From: Pelagicoccus sp. SDUM812003
Lineage (GTDB): Bacteria; Verrucomicrobiota; Verrucomicrobiia; Opitutales; Opitutaceae
Assembly: GCF_031127815.1 (NCBI RefSeq)
Contig: NZ_JARXHY010000006.1
Span: forward strand, 186,001-250,000
Direction of reading: 5' to 3'
Length of the DNA: 64,000 bases
Part shown: one piece after another, positions 35,505 to 47,823 of the stretch
Numbering within the stretch: position 1 is the first letter of the stretch
How the letters are laid out: every line of letters starts with the position of its first letter
Notes under the pieces: model-generated
Told to the model about the DNA's origin: nothing
Database searches by the model: none
What the model saw: only the letters and a program-made list of their open reading frames with translations
Position numbers and translations under genes: made by a program

Positions 35505-36617
35505 CTACTGGAAGAAGCGTTGGGCGGTTTCGTAGAGGTAATGGCGAGCGTTCATCCAAGTATGCCCGCCTTCGGTGATGAGCGTTTCTCGCTCGATCCC
35601 CTTCGCTTCCAGGTAGTCCATGAAGTCGACCGCAGGTTTGTATAGAAAATCGGATTCGCCAACGCCGAGCCAGAGAGTCTCCAGGCGTTGGCTGGTTTTT
35701 TGGGGATCGCTGAGGAGCGGGCCGAAGTAGGTTTCGAAGACTTCCGGGGTGAGGTAGGCGCTGTAGGAGCCGATGTGAGCAAAGTCATCGATGTATTTGA
35801 AACCGGTGAAAAGCGATTGCCCCCCGCCGCGCGAGAAGCCGGCGATGGCTCGGCTGGATCGTTCGTTTATGGTGCGGTAGTTGCTCTCTACATACGGGAC
35901 GATCTCCTGCATGAGCACTTCGGCGAAGCGGTCGTACATCAGGGCCGCTTCGGGCGTATGAGGGCGAGGCGTGCCCACGCGCATGTTGCCGTAGGGCATC
36001 ACGATGATCATGGGCTTTGCCTTCCCCACGGCGATCAGGTTGTCGAGAATGAAGTTCGCTTTCCCCACCTTGAAAAAGGTTTCCTCCGTATCAGTGGTGC
36101 CGCTGACGAGGTAGAAGACTGGGTAGCTCTCATCGCTTCGCTCGTATCCAGGTGGCGTGTACACGATGAAGGAACGGTTTTCCTGCACGATTTCCGAATC
36201 GTAGAAGTGGTAGCTTACCTTGCCGTGCGGGACGTCCTTCTGAGCGTAGATGGAACCCTCGTCGCTCGGCACGTCCAGCAAGCTCGCTTTGAAGCCCTCG
36301 TTGGGGAAGAGGTGCTGGTTATTGGGATCATTCATGGCGATCCCGTCGACCTCGAAGTGGTACGGGTAGAGGTCGGGTTTTATCGGTCCGAGAGTGACGG
36401 TCCAAATGCCATCCTCGCGCTGCTGCATTTGCCGGTTCACGTTTTGGAACTGGCCGCTGAGTTCTACCGACTCCGCATTGGGAGCCCGCAGTCGAAAGGT
36501 GACCCGTTTATCAGGGTGGACCTCAGGTGAAATGATCGGGTTGAGCCGGAAGGACTGCCCTGAGCAAAGGGAGCAGATAGCGAAGATAGAGAAAATGGGA
36601 AACAGCTTAAGCGTCAT
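35505..36617 (-). CDS. CE1-like esterase with N-terminal E-set (CBM48-like) domain, copy 1
   Basis: A 370-aa protein, starting at the ATG at 36617 (an upstream in-frame TTG is weaker). A signal peptide (LFPIFSIFAICSLCSGQ) leads into an immunoglobulin-like E-set domain (~30-110: VTFRLRAPNAESVELSG, YPYHFEVDG) and a CE1/esterase D domain with nucleophile S262 (IAGFSRGGGQSLF), Asp D323 (GVGESDFLY) and the His of EGGHTWMNARHYL. Similar two-domain enzymes are feruloyl or acetyl-xylan esterases. It lies 156 bases after the next copy. Confidence 0.87.
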   Translation of the reverse strand: MTLKLFPIFSIFAICSLCSGQSFRLNPIISPEVHPDKRVTFRLRAPNAESVELSGQFQNVNRQMQQREDGIWTVTLGPIKPDLYPYHFEVDGIAMNDPNNQHLFPNEGFKASLLDVPSDEGSIYAQKDVPHGKVSYHFYDSEIVQENRSFIVYTPPGYERSDESYPVFYLVSGTTDTEETFFKVGKANFILDNLIAVGKAKPMIIVMPYGNMRVGTPRPHTPEAALMYDRFAEVLMQEIVPYVESNYRTINERSSRAIAGFSRGGGQSLFTGFKYIDDFAHIGSYSAYLTPEVFETYFGPLLSDPQKTSQRLETLWLGVGESDFLYKPAVDFMDYLEAKGIERETLITEGGHTWMNARHYLYETAQRFFQ

Positions 36618-36773
36618 CGTTCTGACTTTCGGAGTTTGGTGGGTGGAAAAACGTGAATTCAAATGTTCAGGGTGCTTCTTTTGCTTCGTATTCGATTAGG
36701 ATGTTTGGTTGGAAAAGGCCATTGGTCTCAGTCGGTTGAAAGCCGCGGTCCTTGGGCGCTAAGTGTTTTTCAG

Positions 36774-39120
<2,347 letters not shown>

Positions 39121-39136
39121 GGTAGGTGGTGGGCTG

Positions 39137-39931
39137 TTACTCCGCCTTCGTATTCACGTCGTGGACACTTTCCGCCATGAGGGAAGCCACGCCGCGCGGG
39201 TCTTCTTGCTGGGCCACGTGGCCGCCGGGGAAGGTGCGGATGGTCCAGCCGCGTTCCTTGGCGCGTTGCCAGGCCTTGCTCTTGGAGCGTTCTTCTACGC
39301 TTTGATCTTCTGGAATGAAGGCCACGAAGGTGACGTTCAAGGCTTTGGCGGCGGGGTTGTCGTAGGAAACGGCTTGGCTGAAGGTTTTGATCGATTGGGG
39401 CGCGCTGTGTGGCGGCTTGGTGTCTTCGTTGACCCAAGGGGTGAGCATCATGCCGTCGGCGAAACGAGATTCGTCGACTGGTCCTCTGCTGCCAAACATG
39501 TCCCAAAGCGACTCGCCGTGATCAGGCACTGCGGCGTCGAGGTAGATGACGTGTTTGATGCGATCAGGGATTCTGTTGATCACGCCAGTGATGACCATGC
39601 CGCCGTAGCTGTGTCCGGAGAGCACCACATCGTGCAAGTCTTCGAAAAGGATGAGGTTTACCACGTCGTTGATATGGGTCTCGAGGTCGATGTCGGGGGT
39701 AGATAGGTGAAGGCGCTCGCCGAGTCCGGTGAGAGTGGCCCGGTAGACCTCGTGACCGTCTTCTTGCAAGAAGTTGCCGGTCTGTTTCCACTCCCAGCCA
39801 CCGGCGGTGGCTCCGTGCACGATGACGAAGGTTTCTTTTTCGAAGTCCTCACTAGCGTTTGCAGAAACGAATGGAGCTGCGAGAGCGAGAATCAGGAAGG
39901 GGCGTAGGATTAGGGGTATCAGTTTTTTCAT
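39137..39931 (-). CDS. Exported alpha/beta hydrolase (EstC/salicylate-esterase-like)
   Basis: A 264-aa protein with a signal peptide (ILRPFLILALAAPFVSA). The compact alpha/beta hydrolase has FVIVHGATAGGWEWKQTGNFL, TLTGLGERLHL, nucleophile S108 (VVLSGHSYGGMV) and a final His in FPGGHVAQQEDP. The HGA...W...L and GLGER features mark the methylesterase/hydroxynitrile-lyase-like branch, which acts on small esters. First gene of the esterase operon. Substrate unknown. Confidence 0.86.
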   Translation of the reverse strand: MKKLIPLILRPFLILALAAPFVSANASEDFEKETFVIVHGATAGGWEWKQTGNFLQEDGHEVYRATLTGLGERLHLSTPDIDLETHINDVVNLILFEDLHDVVLSGHSYGGMVITGVINRIPDRIKHVIYLDAAVPDHGESLWDMFGSRGPVDESRFADGMMLTPWVNEDTKPPHSAPQSIKTFSQAVSYDNPAAKALNVTFVAFIPEDQSVEERSKSKAWQRAKERGWTIRTFPGGHVAQQEDPRGVASLMAESVHDVNTKAE

Positions 39932-39980
39932 GACGGTTGTTTTTTTTGGTCAGTCGAGTGATTGATAAAGGTGAGCAGTC

Positions 39981-42900
39981 TCACTTCTCTGTGGTAGAAT
40001 AGAGCGGAGCTACAGGAGAGTTGGCTGTTTGGGTGCCGTAGATAGACCATCGCCAGAATTGTGGAGCTTCGTTCGTTGTATTGAGCTCGAAACGTGCGCG
40101 AATGGAGTTGTATGGGGAGTTTGAAGACGGAGTGCTTTCGATGGTAGCAGCAACAGGATACCATTCCTGCATGTCGTCGCTCACTTCTATGGCGATATGA
40201 TAGTCCGGATGGGTGATTGCTTCGTATTCGATTTCACCCACAAGCGTTTCATCTAGCCAACTCGTCTGTATGGTTGGTGGAGAGCTCGCTCGATAGGGGT
40301 CAAGATTTAGAGCGAATTCGAACAAGTTGATCAAGCCGTCGCCGTCTGTGTCTGCTTGAGGGTCGGAGATGGGAGATAGTTCAGTCGAAACAGTCCGCGA
40401 AGCTTCCAGGTTCACGACCCAATCGCGATAGCTTGTCATCGGCAAAGGCTGAACGCTTATTTGATCGACCCATGTCTTCACTAGAGCACTCTGATACTGA
40501 TCGATACGCAATGGGATTTCTACCTTGTATTCAATATATGGATTTTCGAGATCGGTATAAAACCGACCGCTTTGCCATGAGTTGTAGGGATCGTCCCCTG
40601 AGAATTGATAATAACTAAACGCGTGTCCCATGGCTACTCCGTCGAAATAGAAGCGGATGCCACTTGATTCTCCATCTCCAATATCACCTGATACGAGAGA
40701 GTGCGTGTCGTCGTAGGACATCGCTCGATCGACGTGCCAAAAAGCGTCGCCCCAAGTGGCGATTTTTATGCCCGGTTGATTCACGGCGAATCCCATAGGC
40801 TCCGCTAGACTCAGCTCTGCGGCTTCGCTCTGGAGGCTTGCTCCATCGAGAGTCGCTCTGACCGTGTAGGATCCAAGGTCTTCGAAGGAAACGCTATCCA
40901 GTTCTATTTGCGAGGCGTTTGCTCCTGCGATAGGGGTGCCGTTGCGGTACCATTGAATTTCCACGCCTTCCTGAGGATAGACATCGACGCTGAACCACGC
41001 TGGCCCCCCGATGAAGCTCGCGAAGTTCTTTGGTTGCTTGGCGATGAGCAGTTTTTCGTACGGTTTTATGTTGTCTGCCCAGAGGGATGCTTCGGTTCCT
41101 TGCGGGTTTTCAATCTCGAAGGCGTAATTCCAGGGGCTACGGCTGTCCACCAGCATCACGACTTCTGTCCAATCGGCTCCCACTGCGAGCTTTCGGCGAG
41201 AGCCCAGTAGGTCGGTCGAGTATATCTCGAGGTGAGGGCTATTTGATTTTAGAAAGACGCTGTAGGGTTTGGGATCTGGGGAGTAAGGAGGCGAAATTTG
41301 CAGGGTGGCCTTTTCTGTCGCTGGAGTGATCGGCACGCGAATCGAGTAGTCGCCGGCCTGTTTCTGTTCGTTATCGTATGAGATCGAAACTCCCTCAAAC
41401 GAGTAGTCGGAGTCTGCGAGATCGAGAAGCTCTAGGCCTGTGAGGCGCGGCCGGTAGTGGATGTCTTCCGAGCGGGTGATGTTTCCGTAGCTGTCTTCAA
41501 TTTCGCAATACACCGTGCCCTCGACGAGCGAAGGGTCGAATTCGGGGCGCGATATGAAATAGTTGGACAGTTCTTCGGAGAACAAAAGCTGATCCTCTCG
41601 ATACCAGCGTACGGTGGAGTTTGGCGTGGAGAGGAATCGGAGCTCCTGTTCTGATGAGTTGCCTTGCGTGAGATAGTCTAGGTCGGGCGAGCGGGCTATA
41701 AAGGGAGCGTCAGTGTTTACGAAATCTGAAATTTCGAGATCCTCGTCGTACTGATCGTCTGGATTTTCGAATACAATTTTGAAATCGCCAGCGGCCGGGA
41801 TGTGTACAGCAAGGGGAAAGTCGGATTGAGGGGATGAGGGCTTCAATACCTCGAGTTCGTTTCCATCCAAAAAGGCCTTTATGACCAGATTTTGAACGAA
41901 GTATCCTTTCAAGCCGAGGGTGGAGGCTTGCGAGGTGGTAAAGCTCAGGGTCGCGGCCTGCTGTGGAGGTAGCGTTAGCTTGAGAGCCCGAAAATCGCCT
42001 GAGGCGCCAGGTTCTCTGTCTTGCTTAATTCCCCAAGAACTCTCGGCATCAATCTCTAGGTCAGGAGGTGCCAATGCATAGAGTTTTGAAGGATGGACGA
42101 GAGCTATTTTCTCAGTAGCTATGGTTCCAAACTCGGAAGAAACTTCGGCGTGGTAGCGGTCGTTCTCGTTGATTTTAGATGAATCCAGAACCAGGCTCGC
42201 GGCGGTTTCACCAGGTAGGTTGGCTCCGTTTTTAAACCACTGATAGCTGAACGTTCCAGAGCCCTTGGCTTCTGCGTATAGAGTTGTGGTCGGCTGCGAT
42301 ACGAGTGTCAGCGGTTTGGATACGTGTGAAAAGGCGGGTTTGTCGGTCAAAGCGATCGTATCGAGCCAAGCTTGCTGATCAGCATGCGTAGCCTGGTGAA
42401 CCCAATTGAGGGTGTGAGAACCAGCGGGTACATGTACGATGAGTTGCTCCCATTCGCCGCTGGCCTCAGCGTAGGCGATTATCTCGGAATCCAGCTTCAC
42501 CCATAGATCGCTGGTGGAGCCGATTGATTGTTTCCAACGAAAGGATAGATTGACGGGTCCGGTTAGGGTTGTCTTGAGCCCGCTTCCGCCCATCCAACTC
42601 GAGTAGCTTGGAGCTGGCCATTGAAGGAAGTGCGCGTCTATCAGTCTAACTGCATCTTCTCCGTCGAAGGCCTCATCGGGGTCCGTGGTAAGGAGAGCCG
42701 ATTGGCTGATGAATTCGAGCTCACTGTTGTCGAGAGCCTCGTTGTAGACTCCTGTCACGAAGACTTGTATACGATGGCTTTGTGAAACGCCGACACTGTT
42801 TCTCGCTTCCAGATAGTAGACCCCAGCGTCTTCTAGGGAGACCGAGTCCAAGCCCAGTTCCAATTCGTTTGCTCCCTCGATTGGAAGGCCATCCTTAAAC

Positions 42901-45857
42901 CATTGGTAATCGAAGTCGCCAACGCCAGGGCTGCCGACGCCGATTTGGAGTTCTTCGCCGACGCTAAAAACAGTGGTTTCCAAGCGATCGATGGATCCAT
43001 CGAATTTTGGTGGGAATGGTTTGGAGGGATGAACAGTGAGCCACAGCTCTGGGCTCAGAATTCCGTTGGGATTGAGGCTATTGGAGATGCGGAGCCGGTA
43101 CTCGCCTCCATGGGCCATGCGGGCCGGGGCGAGAGTGAGGGTGCGTTGCGTCGCTCCGGGGATGGCGTTGTCGTACTTGTACCACTGATACAGCATCGGC
43201 TCAGCCCCCGTGATGGGAAAGGAAAGGGTAGTGGAATCGCCCTCGTTGGCGTCTACTCGGATATCATTGGGGTTATCGAATTCGGGATAGTCGGCGGTAT
43301 CGATGAACTGGACACGAGCGGTTTCGCTTTGCTCTGATCCGTAGGGACTTGATGCGATCACGTAGTAGTCGCCTGCTTTGCTTGAATCCAAGTATCCAAG
43401 ATTAAGTTGCGGCTCCGTGGCGTCGGGAACGGGCTCTCCGTTCTGGTACCACTGATAGCTGATGTCGTTTCCGATCGCCTCGACCGCAAGCGTGTGCCAA
43501 TGGTCGTCTGTTCCTCTCGTTCCGGTGGGTTGCTTTAGAATCAGTGGAGGCGTCTGTTGGAACGGATACGCGTTTACATCATCGATTTTGCCCAGAATCG
43601 GTCGAGGCCATGCGTACCGACTTTCAGGTTTGATCGCCCAGTCGATCTTATACTCTTTCGCTTCTGGGAAATCGACCTCCATGTAGTGCCATTCGTCGTA
43701 TAGGCGGGGAGAGCGGGATGTCGTCTCAGCGTTTAACCAGAAGTTGTAGAAGCTCTGATCGACGAACCACTTAAAGCGCAAGGTGGCGGGACCTTGAAAA
43801 CTCAGAAACAATTGCGAGTAGGCATTGGTACGGTTTGAAGGAAATCCGATAGCGGTGCCCCCTTTGCTTTCGGGGTCCTCGATGACCTGCCATGGAGTCT
43901 CGTTTGTGGTGAGGATATCGATATTTGCCGAAGCGTCGGCGGCAGCTTCCAGCTCTGCATCGACCTCGAGTATATCTAGAAAGAAGGCGATTTCCGAAGC
44001 TCCTTCTTCGTTGGTGGCTATGAGGGTGTATTCGCCTTCATCTTGGATGGTCAGGTCGTTTAGCGAGAGTATGGGAGTGGTTTGCCCGGCAATTTCAACT
44101 CGATCCAAGAGCCATTGATAGCTGACCTCTGTATCACTATCTGCCTCTACTTCGAAGCTAGTAGACTCTCCAGCGAAGCGGACTGAGGTCGCGTCGGTAG
44201 ACGAATAGAGAATCGGTCCGCGCGGAAGCTCTCTGGTCGCGAGGCAGGCGTAGAGGTCGGGTATTCCGCTGAACTTCGCGGCGAGCGCGAGGTTTCTATT
44301 GCGATGGGCAGTCAGACAGATCCGGTCGATGAGCTCGCTGGGGCTAGCCGTAGGATATTCTGCTGCAGCGAGGGCGATCATGCCGGATACGTATGGTGCG
44401 GCCATGGAGGTGCCGCTATTGCTTGTGTAGGCATTGCTTGCTGTGTGCCAGGTGGACACGATTCCGAAGCCAGGGGCTGCAATATCGACCACAGCTCGTC
44501 CCCAGTTCGATTGGAACGTTTGACCTCCCGTTTTGCTGGAAGCGGCTACCGTGATGATGTTGTCTAGGTCGAAGCAGGCTGGGTAGACGCGGTTTCCGAC
44601 TTCGCTGATATCGACCCCGTCGTTTCCGGCTGCTGCCACTAGGACGATCCCTTTGCTGCGAAGGCGTTGAATGGCTTGCTCGAGAGCGCTCGAGCGCTTG
44701 TCGGATCCCCAGCTTGCGTTGACAACGGAAGCCCCGCTCAAGCCTGCGTAGTCCAGAGCGCGTATCATATCAGCGGTCGTACCTCGACCGTCTGAATTGA
44801 GCGCTTTGATGGCCATCAAGCGTGTGCTCCATGCGACGCCTGCGATGCCGATCCCGTTGTCGCCTACCGCGCCTGCGATGCCGGATACGTGAGTGCCATG
44901 GCCATTGTCGTCGCTGGGATCTCCGCTGTTGGTGATCGCGTTGATGCCATGTATGTCGTCGATGTATCCATTGTTGTCGTCATCTCTCCCGTTGTTTGGG
45001 ATTTCGGATACGTTAGTCCAAAGGTTGGCGGCAAGGTCCTCGTGGTCGAGGCGAAGACCCGTATCGATGATAGCGATGACCGCGTTGTCAGTGTTCGTTC
45101 TGAGCGACCATCCTTCGGATGCGTTTATACCAAATTCCGACTTTGGGCCAAGTCCCCATTGGTCGTCTGCTTGGTATCGTTGATCGTTTGGCGGGTTTGT
45201 AAGGGCGTAGACGATAGGGTTCGCTTCTGCCGTAATCAAATCTCGAAACTCGGCCAAAGCTGAAATTGCTTTGTCGGTAGTGCCGATTCCCGTCTCATCA
45301 GTCTGTAGCACTGCTAGAGACGATTCTGGCGAGTAGGAATGCACCTCCCATGAAATTGCTTCCGCAATGTTCTGTAGGTCTTTTTCAGATACATCCTTTT
45401 CGAATGAGATCAGAACCTGATTTGCTACATGCGAGGAAATCAGTTTCTCGACTTTGGAGCTCGGGGTCGCTGTGGAGACCAGTTCCTCCAGTTCGATGGG
45501 TAAGCCTAACGTATCATCGAAAACGATACGTGTGCGAATGATCAATGCTGCGTCTTTAGTCTCCGCGGCGGAAAAGCGTTCTTCTAGTATCCGAGACTTG
45601 CTCCAGTCCATCGCGGGATTTGCCTGCAAGGGAGCTCGTTGTTCAAATGAAGTCTCTGGGTCTGATGGAGCAGCACTCGGCGGAACGGCTTCGGAGACGT
45701 AGCCTCCATCGATCGATTCATTCGGGGAAATGCGTGTAGGCTGGCCTGAGTAGCCATCAAGCGTAGGTTCGGACGCAAACCGGACAAGTGTTGCTAGAAG
45801 CAACAAGAATATAACTGTGGAAGCGATGAGCCTCCATGGGGCAACAGCTTTTTTCAT
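39981..45857 (-). CDS. Giant exported subtilisin-like (S8) protease with seven Ig-like domains
   Basis: A 1958-aa protein. An N-terminal membrane/signal segment (LIASTVIFLLLLATLVRF) leads into a ~210-residue prodomain and an S8 catalytic domain with D265 (IAIIDTGLR), H323 (GHGTHVSGIAG), oxyanion N412 (VAAAGNDG) and S484 (SGTSMAAPYVSG). About 1300 residues of beta-sandwiches follow. Ig-like repeats are seen at seven tryptophan motifs (YQW five times, then RWY and QWY variants), interspersed with lectin-like segments. The end has DTDGDGLINLFEFALNLDP, a calcium-binding-type stretch common at Verrucomicrobia surface-protein C-termini. Likely a cell-surface or secreted protease; target unknown. 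It is flanked by unrelated genes and apparently transcribed alone. Confidence 0.92.
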   Translation of the reverse strand: MKKAVAPWRLIASTVIFLLLLATLVRFASEPTLDGYSGQPTRISPNESIDGGYVSEAVPPSAAPSDPETSFEQRAPLQANPAMDWSKSRILEERFSAAETKDAALIIRTRIVFDDTLGLPIELEELVSTATPSSKVEKLISSHVANQVLISFEKDVSEKDLQNIAEAISWEVHSYSPESSLAVLQTDETGIGTTDKAISALAEFRDLITAEANPIVYALTNPPNDQRYQADDQWGLGPKSEFGINASEGWSLRTNTDNAVIAIIDTGLRLDHEDLAANLWTNVSEIPNNGRDDDNNGYIDDIHGINAITNSGDPSDDNGHGTHVSGIAGAVGDNGIGIAGVAWSTRLMAIKALNSDGRGTTADMIRALDYAGLSGASVVNASWGSDKRSSALEQAIQRLRSKGIVLVAAAGNDGVDISEVGNRVYPACFDLDNIITVAASSKTGGQTFQSNWGRAVVDIAAPGFGIVSTWHTASNAYTSNSGTSMAAPYVSGMIALAAAEYPTASPSELIDRICLTAHRNRNLALAAKFSGIPDLYACLATRELPRGPILYSSTDATSVRFAGESTSFEVEADSDTEVSYQWLLDRVEIAGQTTPILSLNDLTIQDEGEYTLIATNEEGASEIAFFLDILEVDAELEAAADASANIDILTTNETPWQVIEDPESKGGTAIGFPSNRTNAYSQLFLSFQGPATLRFKWFVDQSFYNFWLNAETTSRSPRLYDEWHYMEVDFPEAKEYKIDWAIKPESRYAWPRPILGKIDDVNAYPFQQTPPLILKQPTGTRGTDDHWHTLAVEAIGNDISYQWYQNGEPVPDATEPQLNLGYLDSSKAGDYYVIASSPYGSEQSETARVQFIDTADYPEFDNPNDIRVDANEGDSTTLSFPITGAEPMLYQWYKYDNAIPGATQRTLTLAPARMAHGGEYRLRISNSLNPNGILSPELWLTVHPSKPFPPKFDGSIDRLETTVFSVGEELQIGVGSPGVGDFDYQWFKDGLPIEGANELELGLDSVSLEDAGVYYLEARNSVGVSQSHRIQVFVTGVYNEALDNSELEFISQSALLTTDPDEAFDGEDAVRLIDAHFLQWPAPSYSSWMGGSGLKTTLTGPVNLSFRWKQSIGSTSDLWVKLDSEIIAYAEASGEWEQLIVHVPAGSHTLNWVHQATHADQQAWLDTIALTDKPAFSHVSKPLTLVSQPTTTLYAEAKGSGTFSYQWFKNGANLPGETAASLVLDSSKINENDRYHAEVSSEFGTIATEKIALVHPSKLYALAPPDLEIDAESSWGIKQDREPGASGDFRALKLTLPPQQAATLSFTTSQASTLGLKGYFVQNLVIKAFLDGNELEVLKPSSPQSDFPLAVHIPAAGDFKIVFENPDDQYDEDLEISDFVNTDAPFIARSPDLDYLTQGNSSEQELRFLSTPNSTVRWYREDQLLFSEELSNYFISRPEFDPSLVEGTVYCEIEDSYGNITRSEDIHYRPRLTGLELLDLADSDYSFEGVSISYDNEQKQAGDYSIRVPITPATEKATLQISPPYSPDPKPYSVFLKSNSPHLEIYSTDLLGSRRKLAVGADWTEVVMLVDSRSPWNYAFEIENPQGTEASLWADNIKPYEKLLIAKQPKNFASFIGGPAWFSVDVYPQEGVEIQWYRNGTPIAGANASQIELDSVSFEDLGSYTVRATLDGASLQSEAAELSLAEPMGFAVNQPGIKIATWGDAFWHVDRAMSYDDTHSLVSGDIGDGESSGIRFYFDGVAMGHAFSYYQFSGDDPYNSWQSGRFYTDLENPYIEYKVEIPLRIDQYQSALVKTWVDQISVQPLPMTSYRDWVVNLEASRTVSTELSPISDPQADTDGDGLINLFEFALNLDPYRASSPPTIQTSWLDETLVGEIEYEAITHPDYHIAIEVSDDMQEWYPVAATIESTPSSNSPYNSIRARFELNTTNEAPQFWRWSIYGTQTANSPVAPLYSTTEK

Positions 45858-46082
45858 GAGGTATAATGATTCGCGCTATCGATCTTTGGAGTGGTGAGCG
45901 CTTTGGTTGCGGGAATTTTCCGGCATCGCGAGTCTCCGAGCAAATTGATAGGAATCTATATTTGGCTATATTTTATCTATACCTTGTATTGCTGCTGAAC
46001 AACCAGTCTACGGATCGTTTCATCGTCATGAGATCGGAGGACGCTCAGTGGTCCAATGGGAGATCAATGGTCCTCAATCGGG

Positions 46083-47639
46083 CTACTTGGCCCAGGCTTT
46101 GCCTTCGGGGGTGCGGCGCCATTCGAAGTAGTCGTCGAGGACTTCCAGAGCGCAGGCGCTGGGGACTTCGGTGACGGAGGCGGTGTCGTTGAAGTACATG
46201 ACCTTGCGGTTCTCGAGCGTGTATTCGGGCCACTCGGGAACGCTTGGGCCATTTGGGTCGCCGCGCTTGGCGAAGTTGGTCCAGTAGGTTGATACGGTGT
46301 CCGAGATATTGAAGTCGCCCTCGTCTAGGTTCTTGTCGTTCGGATCGAGGGTTTGGAAAACGTAGGGCACGTCGACGCCGTGGGGCATGCCGTGATCGGC
46401 TGCTTCGGAGTCGGCGGGATGATCCGCGTGCTGGTCGAAGTAGTAGTAGAACACTTTGGAATCGCCAGTCTTCGCTTGCAGGGTGGCCCAGGCCCAGGTC
46501 TGCCAGCCAAAGGCGGCGTCGCGCATGAGGTCGCGGGCGGTCTTGCTCACACGGTCACCAACGGGTGGATACGCAGCCATGAGCTCCTCGGCGAAGGGAC
46601 CGTAGCGGGTTTCCACGTTGGTTTTCCATTCCTCGACGGTCTTTTCGCGCGAGAAGCTAAGACCTTCGTCGGAGTTGTAGCCCACGAGAATGTCGACATC
46701 GTTGTAGTTGCCATTCTCGTACATTACATGCTGAACGTCTGGAATGACGAATCCATCGACGATGGGCCACGCGGTGCCGGTGCCCCAGCCGCCTGGAAGC
46801 TTATCTGGCGAGAGTTCGCGCAGCTTGGCGAGGCTGTCCGCTCCGGCGTTCTTAAGGTACTCGACGCCGGATTGCTCGGCCATGGCGAGGGTGCGCATGT
46901 TCTCGCCGGGATAGGTGGTGGGACGGGTTGGTCCAAAGGAGCCGCCGCTTTGCGAGATGGCGCCGCGAAATAGCCCTTTGGCTTCAGGCGAGGCGCAAAG
47001 CATGCTGACGGAGATGCCGCCGGCGGATTCGCCGAAAATGGTTACCTTTTCCGGATCGCCTCCGAAAGCGGCGATGTTTTCCTGTACCCATTTCAGACCG
47101 GCGATCTGGTCCTTTAGTCCGTAGTTTCCGGATACGCCGTGGGGCGATTCGTCGCTGAGCTCGGGATGGGCGAGAAAGCCAAGCGTGCCGACGCGATAGT
47201 TGATGCTCACCAGCACCACGCCTTTGCGGGCGAGGTGTTCGCCGTTGTGGACCGGGGTGGAGGTGGAGCCGAAGGAGAAACCGCCGCCGTAGATCCAAAC
47301 CAGGACGGGCAGCTTCTCGTCGGAGTTTTGGGCGGGCGTCCAGACGTTGAGGTAGAGGCAGTCCTCGCTGACGTTTCCTTGGCCATCGCCTTGGTAGGGG
47401 TCGGGGGCGAAATCGGTGGTGGACCTCACTCCCTGCCAGGGGGTGACGGGCTGAGGGGCTTTCCAGCGCAGCTCTCCAACGGGTGGCGCGGCGAAGGGGA
47501 TGCCCTTGTAGATAACGAGGTCGTTTTCGGCGAGGCCCTGAACGAGACCCGCTTCTGTCATGACGGGAGAGGGTTGGTTTGCGCTCAGGCCGGAGCTTGC
47601 GAGGGCGGCGAAAAATAGGGCTGCAATTCGGATTCTCAT
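46083..47639 (-). CDS. Type B carboxylesterase
   Basis: A 518-aa protein starting at the ATG at 47639, which opens a signal peptide ([16 protein letters not shown]). It has [11 protein letters not shown], oxyanion motif GGGFSFG, nucleophile S205 in [15 protein letters not shown], the Glu of [10 protein letters not shown] and the His of [12 protein letters not shown], the complete COesterase set. The family hydrolyses a wide range of carboxylic esters, and bacterial members include feruloyl and tannin-type esterases. It lies 225 bases beyond the S8 protease gene and seems to be its own unit. Confidence 0.9.
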   Translation of the reverse strand: MRIRIAALFFAALASSGLSANQPSPVMTEAGLVQGLAENDLVIYKGIPFAAPPVGELRWKAPQPVTPWQGVRSTTDFAPDPYQGDGQGNVSEDCLYLNVWTPAQNSDEKLPVLVWIYGGGFSFGSTSTPVHNGEHLARKGVVLVSINYRVGTLGFLAHPELSDESPHGVSGNYGLKDQIAGLKWVQENIAAFGGDPEKVTIFGESAGGISVSMLCASPEAKGLFRGAISQSGGSFGPTRPTTYPGENMRTLAMAEQSGVEYLKNAGADSLAKLRELSPDKLPGGWGTGTAWPIVDGFVIPDVQHVMYENGNYNDVDILVGYNSDEGLSFSREKTVEEWKTNVETRYGPFAEELMAAYPPVGDRVSKTARDLMRDAAFGWQTWAWATLQAKTGDSKVFYYYFDQHADHPADSEAADHGMPHGVDVPYVFQTLDPNDKNLDEGDFNISDTVSTYWTNFAKRGDPNGPSVPEWPEYTLENRKVMYFNDTASVTEVPSACALEVLDDYFEWRRTPEGKAWAK

Positions 47640-47776
47640 TTCAATCTTTGGGGGAAGTGGGTTTCTCTGCTTTCCCTTTACGGAAACGGACACGGGAAAC
47701 CGCCAAACTTTGCGGAGCGACGAAATGAGGGCAGTCGCGGAGAGGCGAGGTGGCACGAGGCGGCGATACGTCGAGG

Positions 47777-47819
47777 CGGGTCGGCGTCCTTGGTCTATCG
47801 GGTTGGCGCCCTGCTCTAC
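47777..47819 (-). repeat. Two tandem GC-rich repeat units (REP-like)
   Basis: Two direct copies of a ~21-base unit (47777-47798 and 47799-47819, about three quarters identical) read on the minus strand as GTAGAGCAGGGCGC followed by CAACCCG. They match the arms of the palindrome at 17607 (GTAGGGCGGGGCGC...ACCCG). They lie just after the kinase gene. Confidence 0.5.
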
Positions 47820-47823
47820 AGGG

